Part shown: positions 23,983 through 32,703 of the stretch, in pieces
Layout of the letters: every line of letters starts with the position of its first letter
Numbering within the stretch: position 1 is the first letter of the stretch
Assembly: GCA_023431385.1 (NCBI GenBank)
Contig: JAEYWA010000004.1
Location: 1-32,794, forward strand
Source of the DNA: Bacillota bacterium
GTDB taxonomy: Bacteria > Bacillota > Clostridia > Acetivibrionales > DSM-1351
Direction: 5' to 3'
Length of the DNA stretch: 32,794 bases
The notes under the pieces: generated by a model
Seen by the model: only the letters and a program-made list of their open reading frames with translations
What the model was told of the DNA's origin: nothing
Databases searched by the model: none
Program-made: the position numbers and the translations under genes

Positions 23983-24797
23983 GAGGTAGATTTAATTTAA
24001 AATCTATAAATATTTATTACTGTGGAAAAGAGAAATGCCGAAGTGGCCATTTCTATGGACCATCCATACGTCCTCATTACTTAATCCATTTTATATTAAA
24101 TGGGAAAGGACAGTATCATGCACGTGGGAAAGTATATAACCTTAAAAAGGGTGGTGCTTTTTTAATATGTCCGGAAGAGTCAACATATTATATTGCTGAT
24201 GAGAAGTGTCCTTGGGAATATGCATGGGTCGCAGTAGGCGGATCAGAAATTGAATCCCTCCTTGAAGTGTGTAGTATAAATAAAAAAGACCTGGTTTATT
24301 CTGCTGATAGCATGCCTATGAACGATATTGAAGAGCAAAATGACAGGATTTTAAATCTTGTTAATATGTTTTTAGAAAATCATTACAATGAAGCAGCATT
24401 ATTGTCCGCTTTTTATAATGTTTTTTCATATATGATAAAAAAGGAAGCAGATGTAAGCATTATACCTAAAGAAATATTCTATAGAGAGGCATGCTCATAT
24501 ATTCAGCATAATTATAGCTATGATATCCGCATAAGTGATATAGCTGATTTTATTGGGATAGATCGAACTTATTTATATAAGATATTTATTGAAGAAGGAA
24601 ATATCTCTCCTCAGCAGTATCTGATAAAATACCGACTAAATGTGGCTACAAACATGCTACATGACACAAACATGACGGTCACAGAGGTAGCAGTTTCCTG
24701 TGGATTTAAGGAGCTTTCTTCCTTTTCCCGGCTTTTCACGAAGCATGTGCGGATGTCTCCACGACAATTTAGAAAGAATATGATCCAATTTTCATAA
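23979..24797 (+). CDS. AraC-family regulator with cupin sensor domain (RafR/MsmR-like)
   Basis: This 272-residue protein has an N-terminal AraC-type cupin (about 25-100; YHARGKVYNLKKGGAFLICP) for sugar binding and two C-terminal helix-turn-helix motifs (ISDIADFIGIDRTYLYKIF and VTEVAVSCGFKELSSFSRLF, about 180-270). It is divergent from the GH4 alpha-galactosidase and 14 bp upstream of an MFS transporter, so it probably activates both in the presence of an alpha-galactoside. The ATG is preceded by a 12-nt gap after GGAGGAGG, longer than usual, and may depend on the overlapping leader ORF. Confidence 0.9.
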   Translation: MRGRFNLKSINIYYCGKEKCRSGHFYGPSIRPHYLIHFILNGKGQYHARGKVYNLKKGGAFLICPEESTYYIADEKCPWEYAWVAVGGSEIESLLEVCSINKKDLVYSADSMPMNDIEEQNDRILNLVNMFLENHYNEAALLSAFYNVFSYMIKKEADVSIIPKEIFYREACSYIQHNYSYDIRISDIADFIGIDRTYLYKIFIEEGNISPQQYLIKYRLNVATNMLHDTNMTVTEVAVSCGFKELSSFSRLFTKHVRMSPRQFRKNMIQFS

Positions 24798-24811
24798 TAA
24801 TAAGACGTAGA

Positions 24812-26134
24812 ATGGAGAAAGCAGTGAATATCGTACACAAAATAAAAACCCTGGGGAAGCACCCGCTAATTGAAATTTTAAGAAATAACAAGGGAAATCC
24901 GAGAACTCTAATTTTGATGGAGCCACTATGGGGCATTCCATATAACTTAATCGCACCTTTTGCCACACTATATATGTACACGCTGGGAATAACTGACGTT
25001 CAAATCGGACTGATTTTGTCGGTTGCTATGTTTGTTCAGGTGTTTTTTTCCTTCTTTGGTGGTATAATCACCGATAAGTTGGGACGTAAAGTTACAACCA
25101 TGATGGGTGATTTTTTTGGCTGGAGTGTTGCTTGCCTGGTATGGGCTATTTCGGATAACTTTTGGCTCTTTTTAATTGCAGTTTTATTTAATAGTTTTGA
25201 GCAGATTAACCAAACAGCATGGTTTTGTTTATTAATTGAAGATGCAGATCCCAAAGATCTGTTGGGAGTATATACCTGGGTGAACATCGGTGGTTTGGTT
25301 GCGATCTTTTTTGCACCAATTTCAGGATTGTTGATAAATTCCTTTACAGTGGTTCCGGTTGTCAGGATTTTATATTTAGTTTTTGCTTTAAATATGCTAA
25401 TTAAGGTGGTTATTACTTTTAGGCATTGTGATGAAACCCGGCAAGGAAAGATTAGAATGGCTGAAACCAAGAATACCTCTGTTTTACAGATGTTATATGA
25501 ATACAGGGAATTGATACCAAAAGTGCTAAAAAATAAAGAGGTTATGAAAGTGGTTATTGTCTCTGTGATATTGCATATAGCAAATCTTGTAAGTACTAAC
25601 TTTTTTAGCTTGTATGTAACACAAAGACTAGGTATAGCAGATCGTTATCTGGCTTTTTTCCCCATTCTGAATGCGGCTGTGATGTTGATTTTCATGATAG
25701 GAATACAGCACCGCTTGGAATCAGTAAAATTCCGGATACCTATGTGGATCGGTCTGGTATTGTATGCTGCGTGCTCAATTCTCCTGATACTGACTCCAAT
25801 CGGCGGTATTCCGTTTATTATTATCTACGTATTTGTTGGGGCAGTGGCCAGCGCTCTTGTAATGCCTCGTAAGGATGCCCTACTCCAGCTAAACATTAAC
25901 CCGAAGGAGAGGGCTCGTATTAATGCTTTGATTATGTCCTTTACCATTGCTTTTGCCTCACCGTTTGGATACTTAGCCGGGTGGCTGTCAAGCATTGACC
26001 GCCGCTTGCCGTTTGCGTTTTTGTTTGCTATTTTTATCGTAGCAATTATTATCGTTGGTCGTATCCGTGATCCCGAGTTCGATGAAGCTAATGGGGAAGT
26101 TGATAATCCTGTGGTTCATAGTACAGCAGAATAA
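24812..26134 (+). CDS. MFS transporter, probably a sugar importer
   Basis: This 440-residue protein has about twelve hydrophobic segments and the MFS loop 2-3 motif DKLGRKVT near residue 86. The second half has a weaker repeat. The N-terminal 40 residues are soluble. It is cotranscribed with the AraC regulator and divergent from the alpha-galactosidase, so I infer uptake of melibiose or a related alpha-galactoside. Drug efflux remains possible, since MFS sequence alone does not tell. The ATG follows no strong Shine-Dalgarno (AGACGTAGA), consistent with coupling to the AraC gene. Confidence 0.82.
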   Translation: MEKAVNIVHKIKTLGKHPLIEILRNNKGNPRTLILMEPLWGIPYNLIAPFATLYMYTLGITDVQIGLILSVAMFVQVFFSFFGGIITDKLGRKVTTMMGDFFGWSVACLVWAISDNFWLFLIAVLFNSFEQINQTAWFCLLIEDADPKDLLGVYTWVNIGGLVAIFFAPISGLLINSFTVVPVVRILYLVFALNMLIKVVITFRHCDETRQGKIRMAETKNTSVLQMLYEYRELIPKVLKNKEVMKVVIVSVILHIANLVSTNFFSLYVTQRLGIADRYLAFFPILNAAVMLIFMIGIQHRLESVKFRIPMWIGLVLYAACSILLILTPIGGIPFIIIYVFVGAVASALVMPRKDALLQLNINPKERARINALIMSFTIAFASPFGYLAGWLSSIDRRLPFAFLFAIFIVAIIIVGRIRDPEFDEANGEVDNPVVHSTAE

Positions 26135-26369
26135 ACCTAAGTGGTTGGCTTCTGATAAAAGTCATTCTCATAAACAAAATGATGATATTAATTTAGGTAT
26201 AATACTTTAGGTTTTCTAACATTAAAAACTAAATATTGTGATTTTTAGAAAAATAAAGTAGTATAAAGTCGTTATGTATAAAACTTAAAAAAGTTCAATG
26301 CATTTTAATTTTTAAACCACTATATACTAACAATCTGTTACTCAGATTTGTATTTTTGAGGAGGCAAAC

Positions 26370-26897
26370 ATGGTAGAAGATGCTGTAATATTGAAAACAG
26401 ATAGATTAATTTTAAGAAGATATAAGAAAAATGATTTACAAGATTTGTATGAGTATTTATCAGATTCCGAAGTTGTAAGATATGAACCTCATAAGCCTAT
26501 GAATATAAATGAAGCTGAAAGCAACCTTAAATGGAGAATTTCATCAGATGAAATGGTTGCTGTCGAATTAAAAAGTACTAGTAAAATGATAGGAAATGTG
26601 TATTTAGGCAAAAGAGATTTTGAGTCCCTTGAAATAGGGTATGTATTTAATAAAGACTATTGGGGAAAAGGTTATGCAAAGGAAAGCTGTATTGCTTTAC
26701 TTGCATTAGCATTTTCTAATGGTATACATAGAATTTTTGCCGAATGTGACCCACAAAATACGAGTTCATGGAAATTGTTAGAGGCATTGGGATTTGAGCG
26801 AGAGGCTCATTTAAAGAAAAATGTTTACTTTTGGAAAGATCCTGAAAATAAACCTATTTGGAAAGACACATACATCTATGCAAAGCTGAATGACTAG
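26370..26897 (+). CDS. GNAT-family N-acetyltransferase (RimJ/RimL type)
   Basis: This 175-residue protein is an Acetyltransf_3/RimJ-like GNAT. It starts with TDRLILRRYKKNDLQDLYEY. The acetyl-CoA loop is in YWGKGYAKES (about 91-100), followed by AECDPQNTSSWKLLEALGFE. It acetylates an amino group on a protein, peptide, antibiotic or small molecule; the substrate cannot be told. GAGGAGG precedes the ATG. The 235-bp AT-rich gap upstream shows no gene, and the gene is not obviously linked to the sugar genes. Confidence 0.9.
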   Translation: MVEDAVILKTDRLILRRYKKNDLQDLYEYLSDSEVVRYEPHKPMNINEAESNLKWRISSDEMVAVELKSTSKMIGNVYLGKRDFESLEIGYVFNKDYWGKGYAKESCIALLALAFSNGIHRIFAECDPQNTSSWKLLEALGFEREAHLKKNVYFWKDPENKPIWKDTYIYAKLND

Positions 26898-27005
26898 AGT
26901 GAAATACAACTTCCAGTATGAAAGAGCGGAGTTTGTAAGTGATCACTGTGAAATTATAGCGACAAATACTAGAATTGGCTCAGCAACACAAAGCAACTTG
27001 CTTAG

Positions 27006-27065
27006 ACATTCGGATTCGTAGGTGTGTGGCCTGGAAAGAGAGACAGGAATCCGAATATCCGTTTT
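27006..27065 (+). terminator. Probable long-loop terminator after the acetyltransferase gene
   Basis: ATTCGGATTC (27008-27017) and GAATCCGAAT (27047-27056) pair perfectly over 10 bp, with a further GA/TC pair beyond one mismatch, around a 29-nt loop. CCGTTTTT follows. It stands at the left edge of the higher-G+C block. Confidence 0.45.
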
Positions 27066-27114
27066 TGAAGGTATTCTGGACAAGTATAATGAGCGATGCA
27101 GTTGATGGTTTAGA

Positions 27115-27429
27115 CTAACCTTTTGCCAGGTAGTCTATTACCATGACCTTGTCTATCACCGGCTTCAGCAAATCCCCGAAAGCCTTGTGGGCCGGGTGGG
27201 GAAGATAGGCGTCCCTGTCCGCCTCGCAGGCAAAGGTCAAAAGGAAGCAATGGGTAAATCCTTGGTTGATACCTTCAGGGCTCACATTCGTACCCCATTC
27301 CAGCGAGCGGATCATGGGAATATCGTCCTTCAAACCCACAAATGCTTTCTCAACTGCTTCAATCTTTTCTTTTGATGCACTATCCTTAAATTTGAACATT
27401 ACAACATGCCTTAATAGTTTTTGCTCCAT
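27115..27429 (-). CDS. Dabb (stress-responsive A/B barrel) domain protein
   Basis: This 104-residue protein is one Dabb domain. It has the N-terminal strand RHVVMFKFKD with its family His, and the YLPHPAHKAF motif (about 75-84). These are dimeric ferredoxin-like barrels; some are olivetolic-acid-cyclase-like, most have no known role. AAGGAGG precedes the ATG. It is the last gene of the minus-strand operon, 127 bp after the SDR gene. Similar small Dabb proteins are common at the end of sugar and cyclitol catabolic operons. Confidence 0.9.
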   Translation of the reverse strand: MEQKLLRHVVMFKFKDSASKEKIEAVEKAFVGLKDDIPMIRSLEWGTNVSPEGINQGFTHCFLLTFACEADRDAYLPHPAHKAFGDLLKPVIDKVMVIDYLAKG

Positions 27430-27556
27430 TTTATCCTCCTTGGTATGTTAAGATTGGTACTGCAATGAATGTAACGAGGCAATAGATGCTCGCCTCTACA
27501 AAGTGCAAAGGTACCAGCGGTAGACTTTGATACCTCTGCGGTATAATTTTTACGAT

Positions 27557-28318
27557 CTAAATAGTTGGCATTACGGTACCACCATTTACAGGAATATAGG
27601 CACCCGTGATAAAGCTGGCTAGATCGGAAGCAAGGAAGGCCACCACATTTGCAACTTCCTGGTCCGTTCCTCTACGTCCCATCGGTACCATTTTCTCATA
27701 TCCAGAGTTCCTTTCTGTCCCGTTAAGTCTGTCCCTGTCGCTGATAGTCCAACCGGGAGCAACCTGGTTTACGGTGATCTGGTGCTCGGCAACCTCTCTT
27801 GCAAGAACACGTATGACGCCGTCCATTCCCCTTTTCCCGGAAGCGTACGCGGACTGGCCTATATTGCACTGCATTGCGGTTTCAGTGTTGATTGCAATAA
27901 AACGTCCCGCTTTTTTTTCGATCATGAAGGGGATAAATGCCTTAGCCATAAGTACGTTCTGCATGACGCAGGAACGGAACTGGCTTTCGTAATCTTCAGG
28001 AGCCTGTTCCAATATCGGCTTCCAGGTATATTGTATGACGGCATTGTCAACAATGATATCCGGTTTTCCAAGGCCGACTACGATTGCATCCCTCATTTTC
28101 ATAACAGAATCGGAATCAGTAACATCAGCCCTTACTAATATTGCCTTTCTGGAGAGGCTCTTGACCTCCTGCAAAAGCTCCTTCGCCTTTTCCTCATTTC
28201 TGTAGTAATGAATTGCCACATCAGCACCGCATTTTGCAAGGCTGAGCACCATTACCCTCCCCAGTTCTCCTGTAGCACCTGTGACAACTGCAATTTTGCC
28301 TGTCAAATCTACTCTCAT
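27557..28318 (-). CDS. SDR-family oxidoreductase (FabG-like)
   Basis: This 253-residue protein is a classical SDR. The nucleotide motif is TGATGELG (13-20), and the catalytic pair Tyr158 and Lys162 sits in YASGK, with Thr at the usual Ser position (INTET). The C-terminal part has NQVAPGWT and a GAYIPVNGGT tail. It is annotated as 3-oxoacyl-ACP reductase-like in many genomes, but the setting between sugar genes favours oxidation or reduction of a sugar or polyol. AAGGAGAA precedes the ATG. It is 61 bp after the UroD-family gene in the same operon. Confidence 0.9.
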   Translation of the reverse strand: MRVDLTGKIAVVTGATGELGRVMVLSLAKCGADVAIHYYRNEEKAKELLQEVKSLSRKAILVRADVTDSDSVMKMRDAIVVGLGKPDIIVDNAVIQYTWKPILEQAPEDYESQFRSCVMQNVLMAKAFIPFMIEKKAGRFIAINTETAMQCNIGQSAYASGKRGMDGVIRVLAREVAEHQITVNQVAPGWTISDRDRLNGTERNSGYEKMVPMGRRGTDQEVANVVAFLASDLASFITGAYIPVNGGTVMPTI

Positions 28319-28340
28319 AGCAAAATTCTCCTTGATATAT

Positions 28341-28390
28341 TAGATTGTATTTGAATATATCAGATTGTATCAGATTTTATCAGATTGAAT
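28341..28390. repeat. 10-bp tandem repeat across the end of the UroD-family gene
   Basis: Three exact-register units CAGATTGTAT, CAGATTTTAT and CAGATTGAAT fill 28361-28390. TAGATTGTAT (28341-28350) and a degenerate unit between them extend the array to five. The UroD-family stop codon (28380-28382) lies inside it. Ten bases is about one helical turn, so the TT steps are in phase. Confidence 0.7.
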
Positions 28391-29609
28391 CAACCTCTTT
28401 ACGGGCAATCTCCACCCATCTGGTGATGCGGTCAGGCTGATTACGGATTGTGTGGGTGTCCTTCATTATGATTTCCAGCACATTGTCCTTTGCTATTTTT
28501 AAAGTATTGCGGATATCGTTCCGTATAATATCCTCGTCAAAATCTGTACAGACAGGTGATGGATTGGGCTTACGGCTGAAAATATACTTCTTTCCAAGGT
28601 AATCCGCCATTTTCTCCTGGTCACTCCAGGGAGAGACAGACAGTCTCCTGAGGTTAGGTATGTCCTTGATGAACTGCCAGCGGTCCTGTATGGGCTCACA
28701 GCAGCCATAGCAGTTTAAGCCGAATTTCTCGAGAATGGGAAGCTGGTATTGCAATACGAATTCCGCGAACATGGTGGGGGATACTCCGATGGTCTCCTGA
28801 GAGTCGGTCCGGCCCCATGTGTCTGTAAGTCGAATTGGAGATTTCGCCTCCGAATCCTTCTGAGGCAGTTGATCGGTATATCCGACCCCGCCCGTCCCGA
28901 TATAGTCGTTTTCATTATTCAGAGTAAGCAGCCTTTCCTGTTCAAGCCACTCATAATACCTTTTCTGATCTTCCCCGAGGAATCGAATTAGTCTATGCAG
29001 GTTATCCGGGTCATCGTACATATTTGTAAACAGAGCCTCCATCCCGATAAGCTTCAGAGCTTCCCATGTGATTGAGCAAGTATTATAGGTGTAACCGCGG
29101 ATTCTTGAGGGGAGCAGATCACCAAACAGTTCTTCGGCAAGTCCAAAATTCTCCTGTACAAGCTCTCTGTTAACTTTGAACTCTCTGAAATGAAGCTTTT
29201 CAAAGTCCTTCTCCAGATCAGTGATTGGCGGATCGTAGCGGAAGCTGCCGAAGCCTTCTCCATGCACTTCCTTAATTTCAACTCCATAATCTCCGACTGT
29301 GATGTCCCACGGTATGTTGAACCAGGGTTCTAATGCATTGTCATCATTGATGTGCTCCCACCAGTAGATTTGACTACGCAGCGTCCATTCCCAGGCACGG
29401 AGGCGGGGTTCCTCACATACCATGGCACTTTCGGGGAGTAATTCCCTCCATGCCCCCTCCGGAAAGCACAGTATCAGTGGCTTCTCCGGTTTGAGGGCAT
29501 TGAAGCTGCAAATACTTCTCCTACGCTCTTCCATGACGGGCAATTCAGCTATTTCACGAACTCTTCCGGCTAAACGCCGAATTACTTCCTTATCTTTTTG
29601 ACTAATCAT
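28380..29609 (-). CDS. Uroporphyrinogen-decarboxylase-family protein (methyltransferase-like), function unknown
   Basis: This 409-residue protein belongs to the UroD/MtaA-like superfamily but not to heme-making UroD. The N-terminal 150 residues are unusual (LILCFPEGAWRELLP; PWDITVGDYGVEI). The C-terminal TIM-barrel part has FGLNCYGCCEP (Cys300, 303, 304) and MKDTHT (His386), which resemble the thiol and His zinc ligands of corrinoid methyltransferases. No corrinoid protein gene is nearby. AAAGGA precedes the ATG. It sits between a glycosidase and an SDR in a sugar operon; a role in removing or moving a methyl group on a modified sugar or aglycone is possible but unproven. Confidence 0.8.
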   Translation of the reverse strand: MISQKDKEVIRRLAGRVREIAELPVMEERRRSICSFNALKPEKPLILCFPEGAWRELLPESAMVCEEPRLRAWEWTLRSQIYWWEHINDDNALEPWFNIPWDITVGDYGVEIKEVHGEGFGSFRYDPPITDLEKDFEKLHFREFKVNRELVQENFGLAEELFGDLLPSRIRGYTYNTCSITWEALKLIGMEALFTNMYDDPDNLHRLIRFLGEDQKRYYEWLEQERLLTLNNENDYIGTGGVGYTDQLPQKDSEAKSPIRLTDTWGRTDSQETIGVSPTMFAEFVLQYQLPILEKFGLNCYGCCEPIQDRWQFIKDIPNLRRLSVSPWSDQEKMADYLGKKYIFSRKPNPSPVCTDFDEDIIRNDIRNTLKIAKDNVLEIIMKDTHTIRNQPDRITRWVEIARKEVDSI

Positions 29610-29657
29610 ATATATATCCTTTCTATATTTTACTTAAAAGGACAAAGAAATTTAAGG

Positions 29658-31763
29658 TTAACGGAAAGGAATGACTATTTCATCTTTTCCACCAAATACA
29701 GCCGTTTCTCCTTTTATCCTTGCAATTACCGATTTCACAGCAAGATTTGGCCTTAGAACCAAGTTGCCCGGCTTTTCAGCTACAATTTCCAAATGGAGAA
29801 CATCCCCGTCCAAAAAATATCCTCTGATCATAGCAGGTACTTCGGTCCTCATTATTTCTACTCCATTTTGACGAACTGATAAGTGCCCATCCATAAATAC
29901 ATCATAGATGTCGCTTTTTCCAACGGGAAAATTCCTTACTGCGGAGTATTCTCCTTTCAGGTTTCCGAATCGCATACCGCCCCAAGGTTGAGCTTCAATC
30001 AGTTCAGAGATAGCCAGATAACCGAGAAGTCCTCCCCAGTGATATACAGGATCCGCGTTTTTTACATCGCAGCCCTCTCCAGTGACGGCATTATAATTTT
30101 CATGGATATGGTTCTTTTCCTGCCATTCCTGTTGAAATAGCGCCTGGCTCTTTTGTGCAAAGCGATAAGCTACATCATGGAATCCATACCTTTTTAGGCC
30201 TTCACCTACAAGGAAGTTCATAGGTCCCCATATTCTGCCTCTCCAATAGTCGTTATCGGGGAAGGCAGGATCGTTTCTTGCAATGCTTGGTATGACATAG
30301 TGACCCCAGAATTCCTTTTCGTTGAGCAGGTGTTCCTTCACCATACGTTCGGCTTGCTCCGGGGATGCGATTCCGGCAATCAGAGGATAGAAATTAGTGG
30401 GAGACAAACGGTAGTTGAAGCGGCCGTCCCAGTGTCGGTTCAGGAAGATGCCGGTTTTTTCGTCCCAGAGTTGTTCCTGTACAGCTTCCCGCATTCTTGC
30501 ATATTCCTTTTGCAGAAGCCCTGCTTGCTCAGATTTCCCTAGAATCACTGAGATTTCTGCCAGGGCCCAGCAATCCATGGCATATAATGCATTCAGGCCG
30601 ACATCCGTATATTCCATGGTATGTGTCTGCGAGTTGAATACTACTCCGTCATACATCGGACTGTTGTCGAGACCCGACTCGTACATTGCTGCCTGGAGGT
30701 TATCTGCCTCGTACTGCACTCTGCGGCCTTCCGGATATGGGTTGGAGCCCCATTCCAGCAAACCATCGCCGTTACCGTCACGATTTTTAATCCACCAGGA
30801 ATTCCATCTCAGCAATTTTTCATAGGTTTCTTCCAGCAGCCCGATTTCTCCAAACTGCCGGTAAAGCTTTAGTATACAGTACGCTCCGACCGGCGGCTGA
30901 GAGCGGTCTATACTACAGGCGTTCTGAGCACCAAAATTCGGGATCATCCCGTCCTCGGTCATTTCCTGCATTATACTGCTTACCTGCTGGAAGGAAAAGT
31001 CCCTGTCTTGCGTTGCACTCAAAAGTCCCGCGAAAAAAGTATCCCAATTGAATAATACATAAGATCCAAAGCCAGTGCCGTTACCTGTGCACCATGCGCG
31101 GGACACCGGCGAACATATGCGGTTGCCGGTGGGTTCGAAGATTGTATTCCACGTAATTCCCTTAATGATGGCCTGGGGAGTGTCCAATAACGTACCTTCG
31201 CCCTGACTATAGGAGGAGATGCACTCCTTACGCTTAACCAGCAGGTATTCATCCATTTCGTCCTGTGTCAGGTCCCAATTACAGCTGACGTAAATCGGGG
31301 AGTCAGTATGGAACAGAATGCTCTGGTGGTTTGTATTGACAAAGGTATCCCTGTCCTGGAGCCCCCAAGTGATAAATCGGTAATCTTGACCTTTTGCAGA
31401 CATCATGATGGAGCTGTCGCCCATCATGATGTCACCTTTAGCTCCCCATCGGAACATTGCCGCGATGTTCAGCCGGTATCTAGGCTGCTCTTCTTTAAAA
31501 GAGATTTTGTATACAAACTTATCTCCCTGACTGGCAAATTCTAGGGAGAATACTGCATCAATAAATTTAAGATCTATATCGAAATATTCCCCGTAAGGAT
31601 GGTGATAACCAAACCGGACTACATTGGACCACAGGAATTCGTCCTGGTACAGGTGTGTATCTTTGTCATACATTGCGACGCGAAGCTCGGCCATCTCGGG
31701 TATTTTCATTACGGCGTTCAGACACCTGATATCCCAAGTGTTCCAGGTGGATATATTTAACAT
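29658..31763 (-). CDS. GH63/MGH1-like (alpha/alpha)6-barrel glycoside hydrolase
   Basis: This protein has 701 residues. An N-terminal beta-sandwich-like part (about 1-200) is followed by an (alpha/alpha)6 barrel and a short C-terminal beta domain. Family marks are FNWDTFFAGLL (Asp241, likely acid), YWRGRIWGPMN near 510, and HENYNAVTGEG (Glu555/Glu563, one a likely base). These match GH63/GH37-type and mannosylglycerate-hydrolase-like inverting enzymes. No signal peptide, so it acts inside on sugar imported by the adjoining permeases. AAGGAGA precedes the ATG. The sugar split off cannot be told from sequence; alpha-glucoside or alpha-mannoside are candidates. Confidence 0.85.
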   Translation of the reverse strand: MLNISTWNTWDIRCLNAVMKIPEMAELRVAMYDKDTHLYQDEFLWSNVVRFGYHHPYGEYFDIDLKFIDAVFSLEFASQGDKFVYKISFKEEQPRYRLNIAAMFRWGAKGDIMMGDSSIMMSAKGQDYRFITWGLQDRDTFVNTNHQSILFHTDSPIYVSCNWDLTQDEMDEYLLVKRKECISSYSQGEGTLLDTPQAIIKGITWNTIFEPTGNRICSPVSRAWCTGNGTGFGSYVLFNWDTFFAGLLSATQDRDFSFQQVSSIMQEMTEDGMIPNFGAQNACSIDRSQPPVGAYCILKLYRQFGEIGLLEETYEKLLRWNSWWIKNRDGNGDGLLEWGSNPYPEGRRVQYEADNLQAAMYESGLDNSPMYDGVVFNSQTHTMEYTDVGLNALYAMDCWALAEISVILGKSEQAGLLQKEYARMREAVQEQLWDEKTGIFLNRHWDGRFNYRLSPTNFYPLIAGIASPEQAERMVKEHLLNEKEFWGHYVIPSIARNDPAFPDNDYWRGRIWGPMNFLVGEGLKRYGFHDVAYRFAQKSQALFQQEWQEKNHIHENYNAVTGEGCDVKNADPVYHWGGLLGYLAISELIEAQPWGGMRFGNLKGEYSAVRNFPVGKSDIYDVFMDGHLSVRQNGVEIMRTEVPAMIRGYFLDGDVLHLEIVAEKPGNLVLRPNLAVKSVIARIKGETAVFGGKDEIVIPFR

Positions 31764-31869
31764 ATATTTATCTCCTTCTCACTATATGATTTTTAATTCA
31801 CTTACTGAAGGGTAACCGTCTGCTTTCCTGCGGCGACCCATTACTTGGGTACTACTGTCCACAGCTGTC

Positions 31870-32703
31870 TTAGCCTTTCAGACCTGAGAACGTGATTCCT
31901 TCGATGAAGTACCGCTGGGCAAAGAAGAACATAATGATCATCGGTACAATGATGAACGTCGATGCTGCCATCAGAAGGTGCCATTGAGAATTGTACTGGC
32001 CTATGAAGGACTGGAGCCCCAATGAGAGGGTGTATTTCTCACCGGTATTCAGATAAATCAGCGGTCCAAAGAAATCGTTCCAGTTATACATAAAAGTGAA
32101 CACTCCGACAGCAGTGAGCGAAGGTTTCGAAAGGGGCAGGATAATCTTACTGTATATGGTGAAGTAATTTCCTCCATCCAGGAACACTGCTTCATCATAT
32201 GCTTTGGGTATGGTATAGTTAAACTGCCGTAAAAGGAATATAAAGAACGCATTTCCAAAAAAAGCAGGCAGAATAAGAGGCCAGTAGGTATTGTAAGCCC
32301 CTACAAATTTCCATCCGATAAACTGAGGAATCAGAACAGTTGCATTCGGGATCATCATTGTCGAGAGCAGAAGCGCGAACCAGAGGTTCTTCCCCTTGAA
32401 ATTGATTCTTGAGAATCCGAAGGCGATGAAGCTGGAACTTAAAATGCAGCCAACCATATTCAGAATGACAATGATGGTCGTATTTTTGAAATAAATTGCA
32501 AAAGGAAGCGCGGTGAGAGCTTCCTTGTAGTTTTCGAAACGCATCCGCTTTGGCAGCCATTGCATGGGCATTGCGAAAATCTCCATAGAGCTCATAAAGG
32601 AACTCCTGATCAGCCAGAAAAACGGAAACAAACTGAACAGCGCAAGTAGAATTAGAATTAGATATACAACGCCTCTTCCGGGCTTGAATTTATTTTTTGC
32701 CAT
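31870..32703 (-). CDS. Sugar ABC transporter permease, MalG/UgpE type
   Basis: This protein has 277 residues and six predicted helices. The EAA loop reads PKAYDEAVFLDGGNYFTIY, and the C-terminal FIEGITFSGLKG tail is typical of the group. The ATG at 32703 follows GGTGAGGA at 6 nt; an in-frame ATG at 32721 overlaps that site. It overlaps the end of the upstream permease gene by 14 bp. The 106-bp gap after it, before the glycosidase gene, shows no gene. Confidence 0.92.
   Translation of the reverse strand: MAKNKFKPGRGVVYLILILLALFSLFPFFWLIRSSFMSSMEIFAMPMQWLPKRMRFENYKEALTALPFAIYFKNTTIIVILNMVGCILSSSFIAFGFSRINFKGKNLWFALLLSTMMIPNATVLIPQFIGWKFVGAYNTYWPLILPAFFGNAFFIFLLRQFNYTIPKAYDEAVFLDGGNYFTIYSKIILPLSKPSLTAVGVFTFMYNWNDFFGPLIYLNTGEKYTLSLGLQSFIGQYNSQWHLLMAASTFIIVPMIIMFFFAQRYFIEGITFSGLKG

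Noticed and set aside
28341..28390. CRISPR-like array
   Set aside because: Units are 10 bp, contiguous and without spacers.
28380..29609. Heme-pathway uroporphyrinogen decarboxylase (HemE)
   Set aside because: Length, N-terminus and the GCCE cysteine motif do not fit HemE, and no heme genes are near.
30300..30872. Long plus-strand open frames opposite the GH63-like gene
   Set aside because: They lie wholly antisense to a well-supported gene, lack ribosome sites and show no protein-family pattern; high G+C explains the open frames.
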